A stretch of 43,391 nt of DNA, from NCBI GenBank assembly GCA_910587865.1, contig CAJUNX010000035.1, forward strand, positions 1 through 43,391. Reading direction: 5' to 3'. Position numbers and translations under genes: made by a program. Source of the stretch: an uncultured Roseburia sp. (lineage in GTDB: Bacteria; Bacillota; Clostridia; Lachnospirales; Lachnospiraceae). How positions within the stretch are numbered: position 1 is the stretch's first letter; the number at the start of each line of letters is the position of its first letter. Positions 8,382-16,685 of this stretch are shown piece by piece. Under the pieces are notes generated by a model that was given only the letters and a program-made list of their open reading frames with translations, was not told the DNA's origin and searched no databases.

Positions 8382-8898
8382 ACAGCTTGGCCTGTGTATT
8401 GAGGATAAAAATAAAGCATGCCGGACAGAGACGGACTGTATTGAATTTACAGATAAGCGCACGAGCGTGAAATGCGAGGAAAAGAGAAAAAAATACTGTC
8501 TGAATAACGACAGGGGAGCCAGGATCCGGAAGTATCATGTGGATAACGGTATTGTAAAAAATGAGCGGGAGCAGTGGGCCTGCGACAATCTGCTTGCGGT
8601 ATATGACGGCGATCAGACCGGGATGATTTTTGTGGAGCTGAAGGGGACGGATTTTAAGCATGCAGTGGAACAGACATATGAGACAATTGTGAGATTTCTT
8701 CCGGAATTAAAACATAAAAAACTGTACGGAAGGATCGTACATACACAGGGCGTGCCGAGGCTGGGAAACAGCGGACCGATTGTGGATCTGGAGCGTCTGC
8801 TTCGAAAAAACGGCGGAAATCTGAAGATGCACGAATGGATTCTGAATGAGGATGTCAGCCGGCTGGATGAAAAGAGAGATACAAAAAAGAGGGAATAG
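8371..8898 (+). CDS. Small ExK-motif protein, possible PD-(D/E)XK nuclease partner of the AAA ATPase
   Basis: A 175-residue soluble protein starting inside the end of the ATPase gene (11-bp overlap). Residues 46-100 show the skeleton of a PD-(D/E)XK nuclease core: a basic-aromatic RIRKYHVDNG, then Asp72 in WACDNLLAVYDG, then a strand with the E-x-K triplet in FVELKGTD (Glu89, Lys91), followed by a helix with a conserved-looking Gln (HAVEQTYETI). This order (Asp, strand, E-x-K, helix) is what the fold needs. The N-terminal 45 residues contain several Cys (Cys3, 9, 17, 23, 35, 43), which could bind a metal. I cannot name a family; the nuclease call is an inference from motif spacing and the ATPase partner. 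Confidence 0.6.
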   Translation: MICKQLGLCIEDKNKACRTETDCIEFTDKRTSVKCEEKRKKYCLNNDRGARIRKYHVDNGIVKNEREQWACDNLLAVYDGDQTGMIFVELKGTDFKHAVEQTYETIVRFLPELKHKKLYGRIVHTQGVPRLGNSGPIVDLERLLRKNGGNLKMHEWILNEDVSRLDEKRDTKKRE

Positions 8899-8924
8899 AT
8901 AAGGAAATAAAGGGGGAGGACGAC

Positions 8925-10646
8925 ATGGATATAACAGGCAGAAAATTATTTGTAAAAGCGTTGCAGGAAGAGGGCGTGGATACGATTTTCGGATATCCCG
9001 GCGGAACGGTGACGGATCTGTTTGACGAATTATATAAGCAGGACGGGATCAATGTCGTTCTGCCGAGGCACGAGCAGGGCCTGATTCACGAGGCGGAAGG
9101 GTATGCGCGGTCGACGGGGAAGACGGGCGTGTGCTTAGTGACCAGCGGGCCGGGTGCGACCAATATCATCACGGGTCTTGCGGATGCGCATTATGACAGT
9201 ATTCCGCTCGTGTGCTTTACCGGGCAGGTGCCGTTATCCCTGATCGGAAACGATGCCTTCCAGGAGGTCGATATCGTCGGGATGACGCGCAGCATCACGA
9301 AATACGGTGTGACCGTGCAGCGCAGGGAGGATCTCGGACGCATCATAAAGATGGCGTTTCACATCGCAGCCACGGGGAGGCCTGGGCCGGTGCTGATCGA
9401 CCTGCCGAAAAATATACAGACGACGGCAGGGCCGGCGGAGTACCCGTCGAGTGTTCAGATCCGCGGATATAAGCCGAATGAAAACGTGCACGTCGGACAG
9501 CTGAAAAAAGCATACAAGCTGCTGCGAACGGCAAAGCGGCCGCTGATTCTGGCGGGAGGCGGTATTCATATCGCACGTGCGAATGACCTCCTGCTGAAGT
9601 TTGTGGAAAAGACGAGGATTCCTGTGGTCACGACGGTGATGGGAAACGGAGCGATTCCGACCGGCAATTCGCTTTATGTCGGAAACAGCGGCATGCACGG
9701 CAGATATGCGGCCAATATCGCGGTCAGCGAGTGCGACGTGCTCTTCTCGATCGGAACGCGGTTTAACGACCGGATCACCGGCGACTTAAACGAGTTTGCA
9801 CCGAAGGCAAAGATCGTTCATATCGATATGGATACGGCTTCGATCTCACGAAATGTCGTGGTGGATGTGCCGGTGGTATCGGATGCAAAGCTTGCGCTCG
9901 AGAAGCTCCTGGAGTGGGCGGAGTCGAAGGACACGGAAGCGTGGCTGAATCAGATCGCAGCGTGGGAACAGACGAATCCGCTTGCGATGCGCAGGGATCA
10001 CGGCATGACGCCGCAGATGATTTTCGAACACGTGAACCGCACGTTTGGCGAGGCGATCTATGTCACCGATGTCGGTCAGCATCAGATGTGGGCATGCCAG
10101 TATCTGGAGCTGGATTCCTGGCATCAGCTGATCACCTCGGGCGGACTTGGCACGATGGGCTTCGGGCTTCCTGCGGCGATCGGCGCGAGCCTGGGCAATC
10201 CGGGAAAGGAGGTTGTGTGCTTCTGCGGGGACGGCGGGATGCAGATGAACATTCAGGAAATGGCGACCGCGGTGACGCAGGGGACACCGGTGATCGTGTG
10301 TGTGTTCAACAATTACTATCTGGGCATGGTGCGGCAGATGCAGCAGCTGTTTTACGGAAAGCGGTACGAGGCGACCTGTCTGCGCAGGAGGAGGACCTGT
10401 CCGGCGACCTGCAAGGGGCCGAATCCGGCCTGTCCGCCCTATACACCGGATTTTGTGGCTTTGGCGGAAAGCTATGGCGCGTATGGAATCCGCGTGGAGA
10501 GAGAGGAAGAAATTCAGGCAGCGCTTGATGAGGCACGGACGCATAAGGATGCACCTACAATCATAGAATTTATGATTTCATCGGACGAGATTGTGCTTCC
10601 GATGGTAAAAGGCGGAAATCCGAACAGTGAAATGATACTGAAGTAG
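8925..10646 (+). CDS. ilvB: Acetolactate synthase, large (catalytic) subunit
   Basis: Condenses two pyruvates (or pyruvate and 2-oxobutyrate) in the first common step of valine, leucine and isoleucine synthesis, using thiamine diphosphate, Mg2+ and FAD. The 573-residue protein has the catalytic glutamate in PRHEQGLIH (Glu50), the FGYPGG start, the FAD-binding middle domain, and the ThDP/Mg motif CGDGGMQMN through NNYYLGM near residue 435-465. An unusual insert follows at residues 485-505, with Cys485, 492, 496 and 503 spaced CX6CX3CX6C, between the ThDP domain and the PDFVALAESYGA segment. The regulatory subunit gene follows after 9 bp. No T-box or leader peptide is visible upstream; the gene begins 26 bp after the putative nuclease gene. 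Confidence 0.95.
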   Translation: MDITGRKLFVKALQEEGVDTIFGYPGGTVTDLFDELYKQDGINVVLPRHEQGLIHEAEGYARSTGKTGVCLVTSGPGATNIITGLADAHYDSIPLVCFTGQVPLSLIGNDAFQEVDIVGMTRSITKYGVTVQRREDLGRIIKMAFHIAATGRPGPVLIDLPKNIQTTAGPAEYPSSVQIRGYKPNENVHVGQLKKAYKLLRTAKRPLILAGGGIHIARANDLLLKFVEKTRIPVVTTVMGNGAIPTGNSLYVGNSGMHGRYAANIAVSECDVLFSIGTRFNDRITGDLNEFAPKAKIVHIDMDTASISRNVVVDVPVVSDAKLALEKLLEWAESKDTEAWLNQIAAWEQTNPLAMRRDHGMTPQMIFEHVNRTFGEAIYVTDVGQHQMWACQYLELDSWHQLITSGGLGTMGFGLPAAIGASLGNPGKEVVCFCGDGGMQMNIQEMATAVTQGTPVIVCVFNNYYLGMVRQMQQLFYGKRYEATCLRRRRTCPATCKGPNPACPPYTPDFVALAESYGAYGIRVEREEEIQAALDEARTHKDAPTIIEFMISSDEIVLPMVKGGNPNSEMILK

Positions 10647-10655
10647 GAGGAGAAG

Positions 10656-11153
10656 ATGAAAAACAGATGGATTGCATTATATGTGGAAAATCAGGTGGGT
10701 GTCTTAGCGAAAGTGTCCGGGCTTTTTTCAGGAAAAGCCTACAATCTTCAGAGCCTGACGGTAGGTACGACGGAGGACGAGACGATATCGCGGATGACGA
10801 TCTGCGTGGCCAGCGACGATATCACATTTGAGCAGATCAAAAAGCAGTTAAACCGCATGGTGGAGGTGATCAAGGTCATTGATCTGACCGGTGTTCCGAT
10901 CCACATGAAGGAGATTTTGTTTGCAAAGGTTTTGGGGATCAGTGCGGATGAAAAAGCGGAGGTGTTCCGGATCGCCCAGGTGTTTGGGGTGGAGGTGACG
11001 GATATCGGCAGCGACAGCGCTCTGCTCGAATGTAAACTGACGGAGCGGCGCAACAATGAGCTGATCGCCCTGCTGCGGTCAAAATTCCGCCGGATTGAGG
11101 TGGTGCGCGGCGGCGCGGTCGCGATCGAGTCGATCAGCACCTCCTGCCGGTAA
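10656..11153 (+). CDS. ilvN: Acetolactate synthase, small (regulatory) subunit
   Basis: A 165-residue regulatory partner of IlvB that increases its activity and gives feedback inhibition by valine. The N-terminal ACT domain is clear in WIALYVENQVGVLAKVSGLFSGKAYN, where the Gly-Val-Leu turn builds the valine site, followed by the second strand-helix unit ending in VIDLTG (about 75). The C-terminal half (about 80-160) is the ACT-like dimer domain of the long form of this subunit. GGAGGAGAAG precedes the ATG. It shares a transcript with ilvB and is followed by a hairpin terminator. Confidence 0.93.
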   Translation: MKNRWIALYVENQVGVLAKVSGLFSGKAYNLQSLTVGTTEDETISRMTICVASDDITFEQIKKQLNRMVEVIKVIDLTGVPIHMKEILFAKVLGISADEKAEVFRIAQVFGVEVTDIGSDSALLECKLTERRNNELIALLRSKFRRIEVVRGGAVAIESISTSCR

Positions 11154-11224
11154 CAGTGCCTGCATGGGATCTGAAAACAGGTTCCCGGCCTTATTTTAGC
11201 AAATAGGTGAGAAACCGCAGAAAT

Positions 11225-11268
11225 AAAGGTCTTTCGGCACATTGGGCGTGGCCGGAAGACTTTATAAT
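11225..11268 (+). terminator. Terminator after ilvBN
   Basis: GTCTTTCGGC (11229-11238) pairs with GCCGGAAGAC (11251-11260) with one G-U pair and a 12-base loop, extended by AAA/TTT and followed by a T-rich run. A TATAAT at 11263-11268, with a weak TTGGGC 15 bp before it, may also start transcription of the beta-xylosidase gene. Confidence 0.6.
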
Positions 11269-11305
11269 CCTTTTAAAGTAAAAATGAAGAAACGGGGGAT
11301 ATGAG

Positions 11306-13327
11306 ATGAAGTATTATGTAAATGCAGATGCGTCACAGCGCGGAGACGGAAGCAGGGAGAAGCCCTTTCAGAGGATTCAGGAGGCGGCCGTGCAGGCCAT
11401 GCCCGGGGATGAGGTGATTGTTGCGCCGGGAGTTTACAGGGAGGCAGTAAGCCCTGTAAACGCAGGCAGGGAAGAGGCCAGAATTGTCTATCGTTCCGAA
11501 AAGACGGGCGCTGCGGTTATCACGGGTGCGGAACCCGTAAAAGGCTGGGAAGTATATGAGGGCACCGTGTGGAAAACGGGCATTCCCAATCGGATGTTCG
11601 GCGATTACAATCCATATAATACACTGGTCTTCGGAGACTGGTTTATGGCTTCGATGACGGCACATACAGGGGATGTATACCTGAACGGCAAATCGATGTA
11701 TGAGGTGACGGAATTTGAGAAAGTCCTGCATCCGGAGAAGAGCCGCGTATCCTGGGATCCGGAGTTTTCTGTCTATGTATGGTATACGGTGCAGGATGAA
11801 AAAGCGGATGAGACGATTCTGTATGCCAATTTTCAGGGGAAAGACCCGAATGAGGAACATGTGGAGATCAGCGTGAGGAGGAATTGCTTCTGCCCGGAAA
11901 AAGAAGGGGTGGATTATATTACCCTGTCGGGATTTACCGTGAGACAGGCAGCGACACAGTGGGCTCCACCGACGGCTTATCAGGAAGGAATGATCGCTCC
12001 TCACTGGTCGAAAGGATGGATCATAGAGGATTGCGAAATCTGCGAGTCCAAGTGTTCCGGAATATCATTGGGAAAATATCTGCAGCCGGAAAATGATAAT
12101 AAATGGTCGAAGCGGAAGTATAAGGACGGGACACAGACAGAGCGGGAATGCATCTGCCAGGCACAGCGTGAGGGGTGGAGTAAAGAGAAAACCGGCTCCC
12201 ATATTGTCAGGAGATGCGATATCCACGACTGCGGCCAGACGGGAATCGTGGGACATCTGGGCGGTGTGTTTTCTGTAATAGAGGATAACAGAATTCACCA
12301 TATCAATAACAAACAGAATTTAAGCGGGGCGGAAATCGGAGGGATTAAGATGCATGCGGCAATTGACGTGATCATACGCCGCAATCAGATTTATCACTGT
12401 ACCCGGGGCCTGTGGCTCGACTGGCAGGCGCAGGGGACGAGAGTGACCCAGAATCTGTTTTTTGATAACTGCCTGCCAGACGATTATAATCTGACAGAGG
12501 GAAATGTACTCGGAGAAGATATTTTCGTGGAGGTGTCCCATGGACCGACTCTGATTGACCGTAATGTGCTTCTTTCGGATTGTGCGCTGAAGCTTGCGAC
12601 ACAGGGAGTTGCGGTAGTACATAACCTGATTGCCGGCTCTTTTACGGCTGTGGGGCGCGGAGTTCTGAACGGAACCGCCACAAAAAACGCACCGCGTTAC
12701 ACCCCCTATCATGTGCCGCATCGCACAGAGATTGCAGGGTTTATGACGATTCTGCACGGAGACATGAGGTTCTGCAATAATATTTTTATTCAGAAGGAAA
12801 TACGTCCTGCTCTGAAACGCATGGCAGATGCGCTGAAGGATAACGAATGGACGGACGGGAATCTGATCACAGGAACGGTTCCCTATGAAGATTATCCGAC
12901 CGTGGAAGAGTATCAGAAACAGTTTGAAGGCTATTGCGGGCTGGGCTCCGCACCCAGTGACAGGTATTATAATCCGCTTCCTGTATGGGCGGAAGGAAAC
13001 GTCTACTTTAACGGCGCAAAACCGATGTCAAAGGAGACGTCATATGCAGACAAAGAGAACAGAGTATCCGTCTCCCTGAAAGAGACAGAGGAAGGTTTCT
13101 GCCTGAGTACGGATTTGTATGATTATATGCCGGAAATTCAGAACCAGGTCATCACCACGGATACTTTGAGAGAAGCATTCGAGCCGGAGCAGAAGTTTGA
13201 AGATCCGGACGGTCTGCCGATTTTGTTTGATGAGGATTATTTTGGAAAACCGTATGGGAAAAGTCCGCTTGCGGGACCGTTTGCTGATTTCGTTGCAAAA
13301 CAGGTATCATTTATCACAGTGATGTGA
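11306..13327 (+). CDS. GH120 beta-xylosidase (right-handed beta-helix)
   Basis: A 673-residue enzyme that should remove xylose from the non-reducing end of xylo-oligosaccharides. It lines up closely, from memory, with XylC of Thermoanaerobacterium saccharolyticum, the founding GH120 enzyme: shared blocks include GDVYLNGKSMYEVT, YANFQGKDPNEEHVEI, WSKGWIIED, GSHIVRRCDIHDCGQ and GHLGGVFS. The two catalytic acids fall in the expected places, Asp372 in GLWLDWQAQG (nucleophile) and Glu409 in IFVEVSHGP (acid/base). The repeated short strands are the rungs of a parallel beta-helix. No signal peptide is present, so it acts on imported oligosaccharides in the cytoplasm. It stands alone, with no transporter or other glycosidase beside it. 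A GGGGGA site precedes the ATG. Confidence 0.88.
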   Translation: MKYYVNADASQRGDGSREKPFQRIQEAAVQAMPGDEVIVAPGVYREAVSPVNAGREEARIVYRSEKTGAAVITGAEPVKGWEVYEGTVWKTGIPNRMFGDYNPYNTLVFGDWFMASMTAHTGDVYLNGKSMYEVTEFEKVLHPEKSRVSWDPEFSVYVWYTVQDEKADETILYANFQGKDPNEEHVEISVRRNCFCPEKEGVDYITLSGFTVRQAATQWAPPTAYQEGMIAPHWSKGWIIEDCEICESKCSGISLGKYLQPENDNKWSKRKYKDGTQTERECICQAQREGWSKEKTGSHIVRRCDIHDCGQTGIVGHLGGVFSVIEDNRIHHINNKQNLSGAEIGGIKMHAAIDVIIRRNQIYHCTRGLWLDWQAQGTRVTQNLFFDNCLPDDYNLTEGNVLGEDIFVEVSHGPTLIDRNVLLSDCALKLATQGVAVVHNLIAGSFTAVGRGVLNGTATKNAPRYTPYHVPHRTEIAGFMTILHGDMRFCNNIFIQKEIRPALKRMADALKDNEWTDGNLITGTVPYEDYPTVEEYQKQFEGYCGLGSAPSDRYYNPLPVWAEGNVYFNGAKPMSKETSYADKENRVSVSLKETEEGFCLSTDLYDYMPEIQNQVITTDTLREAFEPEQKFEDPDGLPILFDEDYFGKPYGKSPLAGPFADFVAKQVSFITVM

Positions 13328-13333
13328 TATAAT
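13325..13333 (+). promoter_or_regulatory. Extended -10 promoter of the PIN/NYN-like gene
   Basis: TGATATAAT, an extended -10 element, overlaps the end of the xylosidase gene and lies 31 bp before the start at 13364. No good -35 is seen at the usual distance, which an extended -10 can tolerate. Confidence 0.4.
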
Positions 13334-13363
13334 AACTATGATTCCAGTCAGCCGAAGAATTGG

Positions 13364-15355
13364 ATGAGAAAAATATATTTGGTTGACAGTGAGAATGTAG
13401 GAGATGTATGGGTACCGCTTCTGGTATCCTCACAGTCGGATGACCGGGTTCTTGTATTTTATACGCAGAAAAGTCCGCATATGAATTATGAGAATGTGAG
13501 GATGCTTAAGGAGACGGAAAAAGAAGCAGTTTTTATCAAGTGTTTTGAGGGGAGCAATGCGCTGGATTTTCAGCTGGTGACGGAGCTTGGCTACCGCCTG
13601 CGGGAGGACGCGGACTGCGAGTATGTGATTGTGTCCAACGATACCGGATTTGACGCGGCGGTCCGTTACTGGGCGGCACGCCGGCAGCCGGTGAGCCGTC
13701 TGAGCGGGAAGGAATGCTTCAGACAGCTGACGAATAAAAAGCGCAGGGATCCGAAGCGTGAGGATGACATTCTGGGACAGACAGAGGTGTCGGACGAACA
13801 GCCGGCTGCTGCGTCACCCGTTACGGGAGGTCAGTCGTCCGCTTCAAAAGCATCTGTCGTCACGGCGTCGGGAGAGGAGCCGAAAGCCGTTTCGGAAACG
13901 GACGGGGCAGGGAGAGCGACCGCTGCGTCACCCGTTACGGGAGGTCAGTCGTCCGCTTCGAAAGCAGCCGCCGCCACGGCGCCGGGAGAGAAGCCGGCCA
14001 CTGCGGCAGGACAGGAACCGGAGGGTTCCGTTGTGGTGCAGGGAGGTGCTGCTGGGGCATCGGAAGAACCCGCCGTGACACAGAGATCGGAACCGTCCGC
14101 GATGCCGGAAGAGGAAGTCGTCGGGAAATCAGGATCGGAGCCAGAAGCCGCTGCGAAGAAGCCGGGATCGAAGACGGAAATCGCGGGGAAGCCGGGATCA
14201 GAGCCGGAACCCGCCGGGGAAACCGTGCCGTCGGAAGATCCGGAACCGGAGACCGGCCTGACCGGGACAAAGAAGTCGTCTGGGGAATCAGAATCCGTTG
14301 TGACGCCGGACAAACCGTCCGCGATGCCGGAGGAGGAAGTCGTCGGGAAATCAGGATCGGAGCCAGAAGCCGCTGCGAAGAAGCCGGGATCGAAGACGGA
14401 AATCGCGGGGAAGCCGGGATCAGAGCCGGAACCCGCCGGGGAAACCGTGCCGTCGGAAGATCCGGAACCGGAGACCGGCCTGACCGGGACAAAGAAGTCG
14501 TCCGGGGAATCAGAATCCGTTGTGCCGCCGGACAAACCGTCCGCGATGCCGGAGGAGGAAAGCATTGTCAGGAAACCGGAATCAGAGTCGGAACCTGCGG
14601 GGAAGCCGGGAGAGGAGCCGGAATCATCCGTGCCGCCGGAAATGAGAGCGGATGTGATTTTGAAACCGGAGACGACAGACGACCGGGAAAAGGAATCGGA
14701 TTCTGCAAAGATACACGGGAAGGATGAAGGAGCGGAGCAGCCGGCATCCGGTAAGACCGGGCGGAAACGGACGAAAAAAACATCCGGTAAGACCGGGCAG
14801 ACAAATCCCGCGGACGAATCCGCACAGACCGGGCAGACAAATCCTGCGGACGAATCCGCACAGACAAAGCAGAGCGGCCCGGACAAGCCGGCTTTGGACG
14901 GGATGACGCGGCATTCTGAGGATGAGCGCAGCAAATCGGCCGTAGCGGAGTCTGTGGATATCCGGGAAGATGTCACGAAAAAGCTGTTCTGCTGTATCAG
15001 CAGAGAGAACCTGGTGGATTTTCACAATGCACTGGTCGCCTTCCTTGGAGAGGAAGAGGGCAAGGAACTTTATCAGGAAGTAAAAGGAAGCACAGAATGC
15101 GCGGCCTGCTGGACTGCCAGTTTAAAGAGCAGTCAGAAAGAGAGATTTGAGGTATACTGTCAGCTTGTTTTTTCACACAGCGAATATACGGATGAAGCGC
15201 CGGAGGATTTTGCCGAGTTTCTCTATCAGGCAAATGGAAAGAGAAAGAATCTGAATTCTCTGCGGGCGGCATTGCAGAGTCGCTATGGAAAAGACAAGGG
15301 CATGAAATACTACTCTCTGTTTCGGCCGCATATTAAGATTATGAATCGTATGTAG
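13364..15355 (+). CDS. PIN/NYN-like domain protein with long repetitive Glu/Pro-rich linker
   Basis: A 663-residue protein in three parts. Residues 1-125 look like a PIN/NYN nuclease domain: YLVDSENVGD supplies the first acidic pair and YVIVSNDTGFDAAVRYW the second, with a further Asp in NALDFQLV. Residues about 150-520 are a low-complexity acidic linker made of in-frame tandem duplications, including a 74-residue unit present twice (DNA period 222 bp, unit starts near 14093 and 14315 with a partial third at 14537) and a 38-residue duplication (13808 and 13922). Residues about 530-663 are a folded helical domain (FCCISRENLVDFHNALVAF onward) of unknown role. PIN/NYN domains are usually metal-dependent RNases; the linker suggests a tethered, flexible two-domain enzyme. 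A strong terminator follows. Confidence 0.75.
   Translation: MRKIYLVDSENVGDVWVPLLVSSQSDDRVLVFYTQKSPHMNYENVRMLKETEKEAVFIKCFEGSNALDFQLVTELGYRLREDADCEYVIVSNDTGFDAAVRYWAARRQPVSRLSGKECFRQLTNKKRRDPKREDDILGQTEVSDEQPAAASPVTGGQSSASKASVVTASGEEPKAVSETDGAGRATAASPVTGGQSSASKAAAATAPGEKPATAAGQEPEGSVVVQGGAAGASEEPAVTQRSEPSAMPEEEVVGKSGSEPEAAAKKPGSKTEIAGKPGSEPEPAGETVPSEDPEPETGLTGTKKSSGESESVVTPDKPSAMPEEEVVGKSGSEPEAAAKKPGSKTEIAGKPGSEPEPAGETVPSEDPEPETGLTGTKKSSGESESVVPPDKPSAMPEEESIVRKPESESEPAGKPGEEPESSVPPEMRADVILKPETTDDREKESDSAKIHGKDEGAEQPASGKTGRKRTKKTSGKTGQTNPADESAQTGQTNPADESAQTKQSGPDKPALDGMTRHSEDERSKSAVAESVDIREDVTKKLFCCISRENLVDFHNALVAFLGEEEGKELYQEVKGSTECAACWTASLKSSQKERFEVYCQLVFSHSEYTDEAPEDFAEFLYQANGKRKNLNSLRAALQSRYGKDKGMKYYSLFRPHIKIMNRM
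13808..14600 (+). repeat. In-frame tandem duplications in the PIN/NYN protein linker
   Basis: Exact or nearly exact repeats: a 222-bp unit starting at 14093 and 14315 with the beginning of a third copy at 14537, and a shorter one repeated 114 bp apart (13808, 13922). Both periods are multiples of three, so the frame survives copy-number change. The near identity of the 222-bp copies (differences are single bases) points to recent duplication. Confidence 0.85.
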
Positions 15356-15384
15356 TAAAGGAGAGGCTGACTGGAATCAGCATC

Positions 15385-15428
15385 GGGCGCGGTATCCGTG
15401 TAAATCAAAGATACCGCGCCCGTTTTTT
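15385..15428 (+). terminator. Strong terminator after the PIN/NYN-like gene
   Basis: A perfect 12-bp GC-rich stem (15385-15396 with 15410-15421) is followed by GTTTTTTCT. Confidence 0.9.
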
Positions 15429-15455
15429 CTGCGCTGGCAGCGGATGCCGTCCCGG

Positions 15456-16502
15456 TCAGACTCTGCGGTTTAAAAACTCGATAAAGGTTCCGAAATGCAT
15501 CGGCGTGCCCTGGATCTCCTGCACTTTTAAGCGGTTTTCCTCCGAAAAGCCGACGAGAATCTGATGATTGGCCTCCGCGAGGTAATCGATGATACCGTCA
15601 ATGTCTGACTTGATATTTTTCGGACACTGAATGTATAAATGCCGGTTTGCACTGATGTGCAGTGTGTAGGAAATGCTGAAATGGTACCAGAAAAACTTGT
15701 GGAGCGTCGAATATTTATAGATCCAGATAATCTCCTGGATCGGGATAATGGCATTTCCGTAGACCGAGGTTTCAATGAAAAAATGCTCCGTGATAAACAT
15801 GTCTTCCGTGGCCAGCTGCGGCAGTGTGGCCAGTTCTTCCTCCGCCTGCGCGAGAAGCTTTTTCGGATTTCCGAACCGCGCGAGATCCTGACACGCAGGA
15901 GCCAGCAGAGGAAAGAAGCTGCACAGCGCAAAAAAGATCAGACAGACGGCGGCATAACCGCCGGTCAGCAGGATCACGGCATAGAGAATGATATTTCCGG
16001 TCATGTTATAACCTGGCTCGCTTAAAATATAATGCGACACCTTATTGCTGATGCCGTTTTCCGTCCAGCCAAGGTCTGCGGACAGATTTGACAGCAGTGT
16101 ATAGAAGCTTTTCTCTCCGCGGAGAATGCGTCCGTTGACCGTGACATGTTCGATCAGCGGAAGTCCCTGCTCGCTGGTGGCCGGGGAGAGCAGAATGATG
16201 ATGCACTCCTCACCGCGCATGGAATAGTAATAATACCCGGTGATGCGTCCGAAGAAACTGCTGGTGTATCCGGTGAAGCGCAGGTCGGTCAGCGTGGTGC
16301 GCACGTATTCCGCATTTTTGCGGAATGCGCTCTCGAGCGTATCTCCTGTACTGATGCTTTCGGGAAACATCGGGGCGGAGAGCGACAAAAGATTCCATAG
16401 AAGGATGAGTAAAAACAGGTAAAGCGCAGGGGTAAAAATCCTGCGTCTGTAAAATGCCTTTATATTGTTCGTGATGTAGTGTTCATATGTGTCGGGCATC
16501 AT
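15456..16502 (-). CDS. Uncharacterised two-span membrane protein
   Basis: A 348-residue protein with no family I can name safely. A short basic N terminus is followed by a hydrophobic span (about 25-43), an extracytoplasmic domain of some 125 residues with many Tyr and Gly, a second pair of hydrophobic stretches (about 170-205), and a cytoplasmic C-terminal domain (about 215-348). The latter has strands such as FFIETSVYGNAIIPIQEIIWIYKY, a pattern seen in pleckstrin-like or YcxB-type membrane-associated domains. Two adjacent ATGs start the frame; AAGGAT lies upstream. It is monocistronic, transcribed leftward from its own promoter. Confidence 0.75.
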   Translation of the reverse strand: MMPDTYEHYITNNIKAFYRRRIFTPALYLFLLILLWNLLSLSAPMFPESISTGDTLESAFRKNAEYVRTTLTDLRFTGYTSSFFGRITGYYYYSMRGEECIIILLSPATSEQGLPLIEHVTVNGRILRGEKSFYTLLSNLSADLGWTENGISNKVSHYILSEPGYNMTGNIILYAVILLTGGYAAVCLIFFALCSFFPLLAPACQDLARFGNPKKLLAQAEEELATLPQLATEDMFITEHFFIETSVYGNAIIPIQEIIWIYKYSTLHKFFWYHFSISYTLHISANRHLYIQCPKNIKSDIDGIIDYLAEANHQILVGFSEENRLKVQEIQGTPMHFGTFIEFLNRRV

Positions 16503-16528
16503 AATCTGTGATCCTTTCTAACATAATC

Positions 16529-16557
16529 AGTATACGTGTTACCGGAGAAATAGTCAA
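16529..16557 (-). promoter_or_regulatory. Promoter of the two-span membrane protein gene
   Basis: On the minus strand TTGACT (16552-16557) and TATACT (16529-16534) lie 17 bp apart, some 27 bp before the start codon at 16502. Confidence 0.65.
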
Positions 16558-16632
16558 CAGCCATGGCGGCGGGGAAAACAGAACAGGAAATGATCGAAAC
16601 GGCGGAGGGGGACAGATTTCACGGGCAGCGAA

Positions 16633-16661
16633 TTGACTTCACGTAAAAAAACTGGTAGTAT
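16633..16661 (+). promoter_or_regulatory. Promoter of the methyltransferase gene
   Basis: TTGACT (16633-16638) and TAGTAT (16656-16661), spacing 17 bp, 25 bp before the ATG at 16686; divergent from the previous promoter. Confidence 0.6.
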
Positions 16662-16685
16662 AGCCAGAGAGAAAGCAGGTGGAAA

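Noticed and set aside
8899..8924. T-box or attenuator before ilvBN
   Set aside because: Only 26 bp separate ilvB from the previous gene and no leader or tandem codons are visible; hisC likewise has only the repeat array upstream.
13945..14976. Long antisense open frame of 343 codons across the PIN/NYN gene
   Set aside because: It is the complement of the in-frame repeat region, made of Ser/Pro/Gly repeats with no ribosome site; a shadow of the repetitive coding strand.
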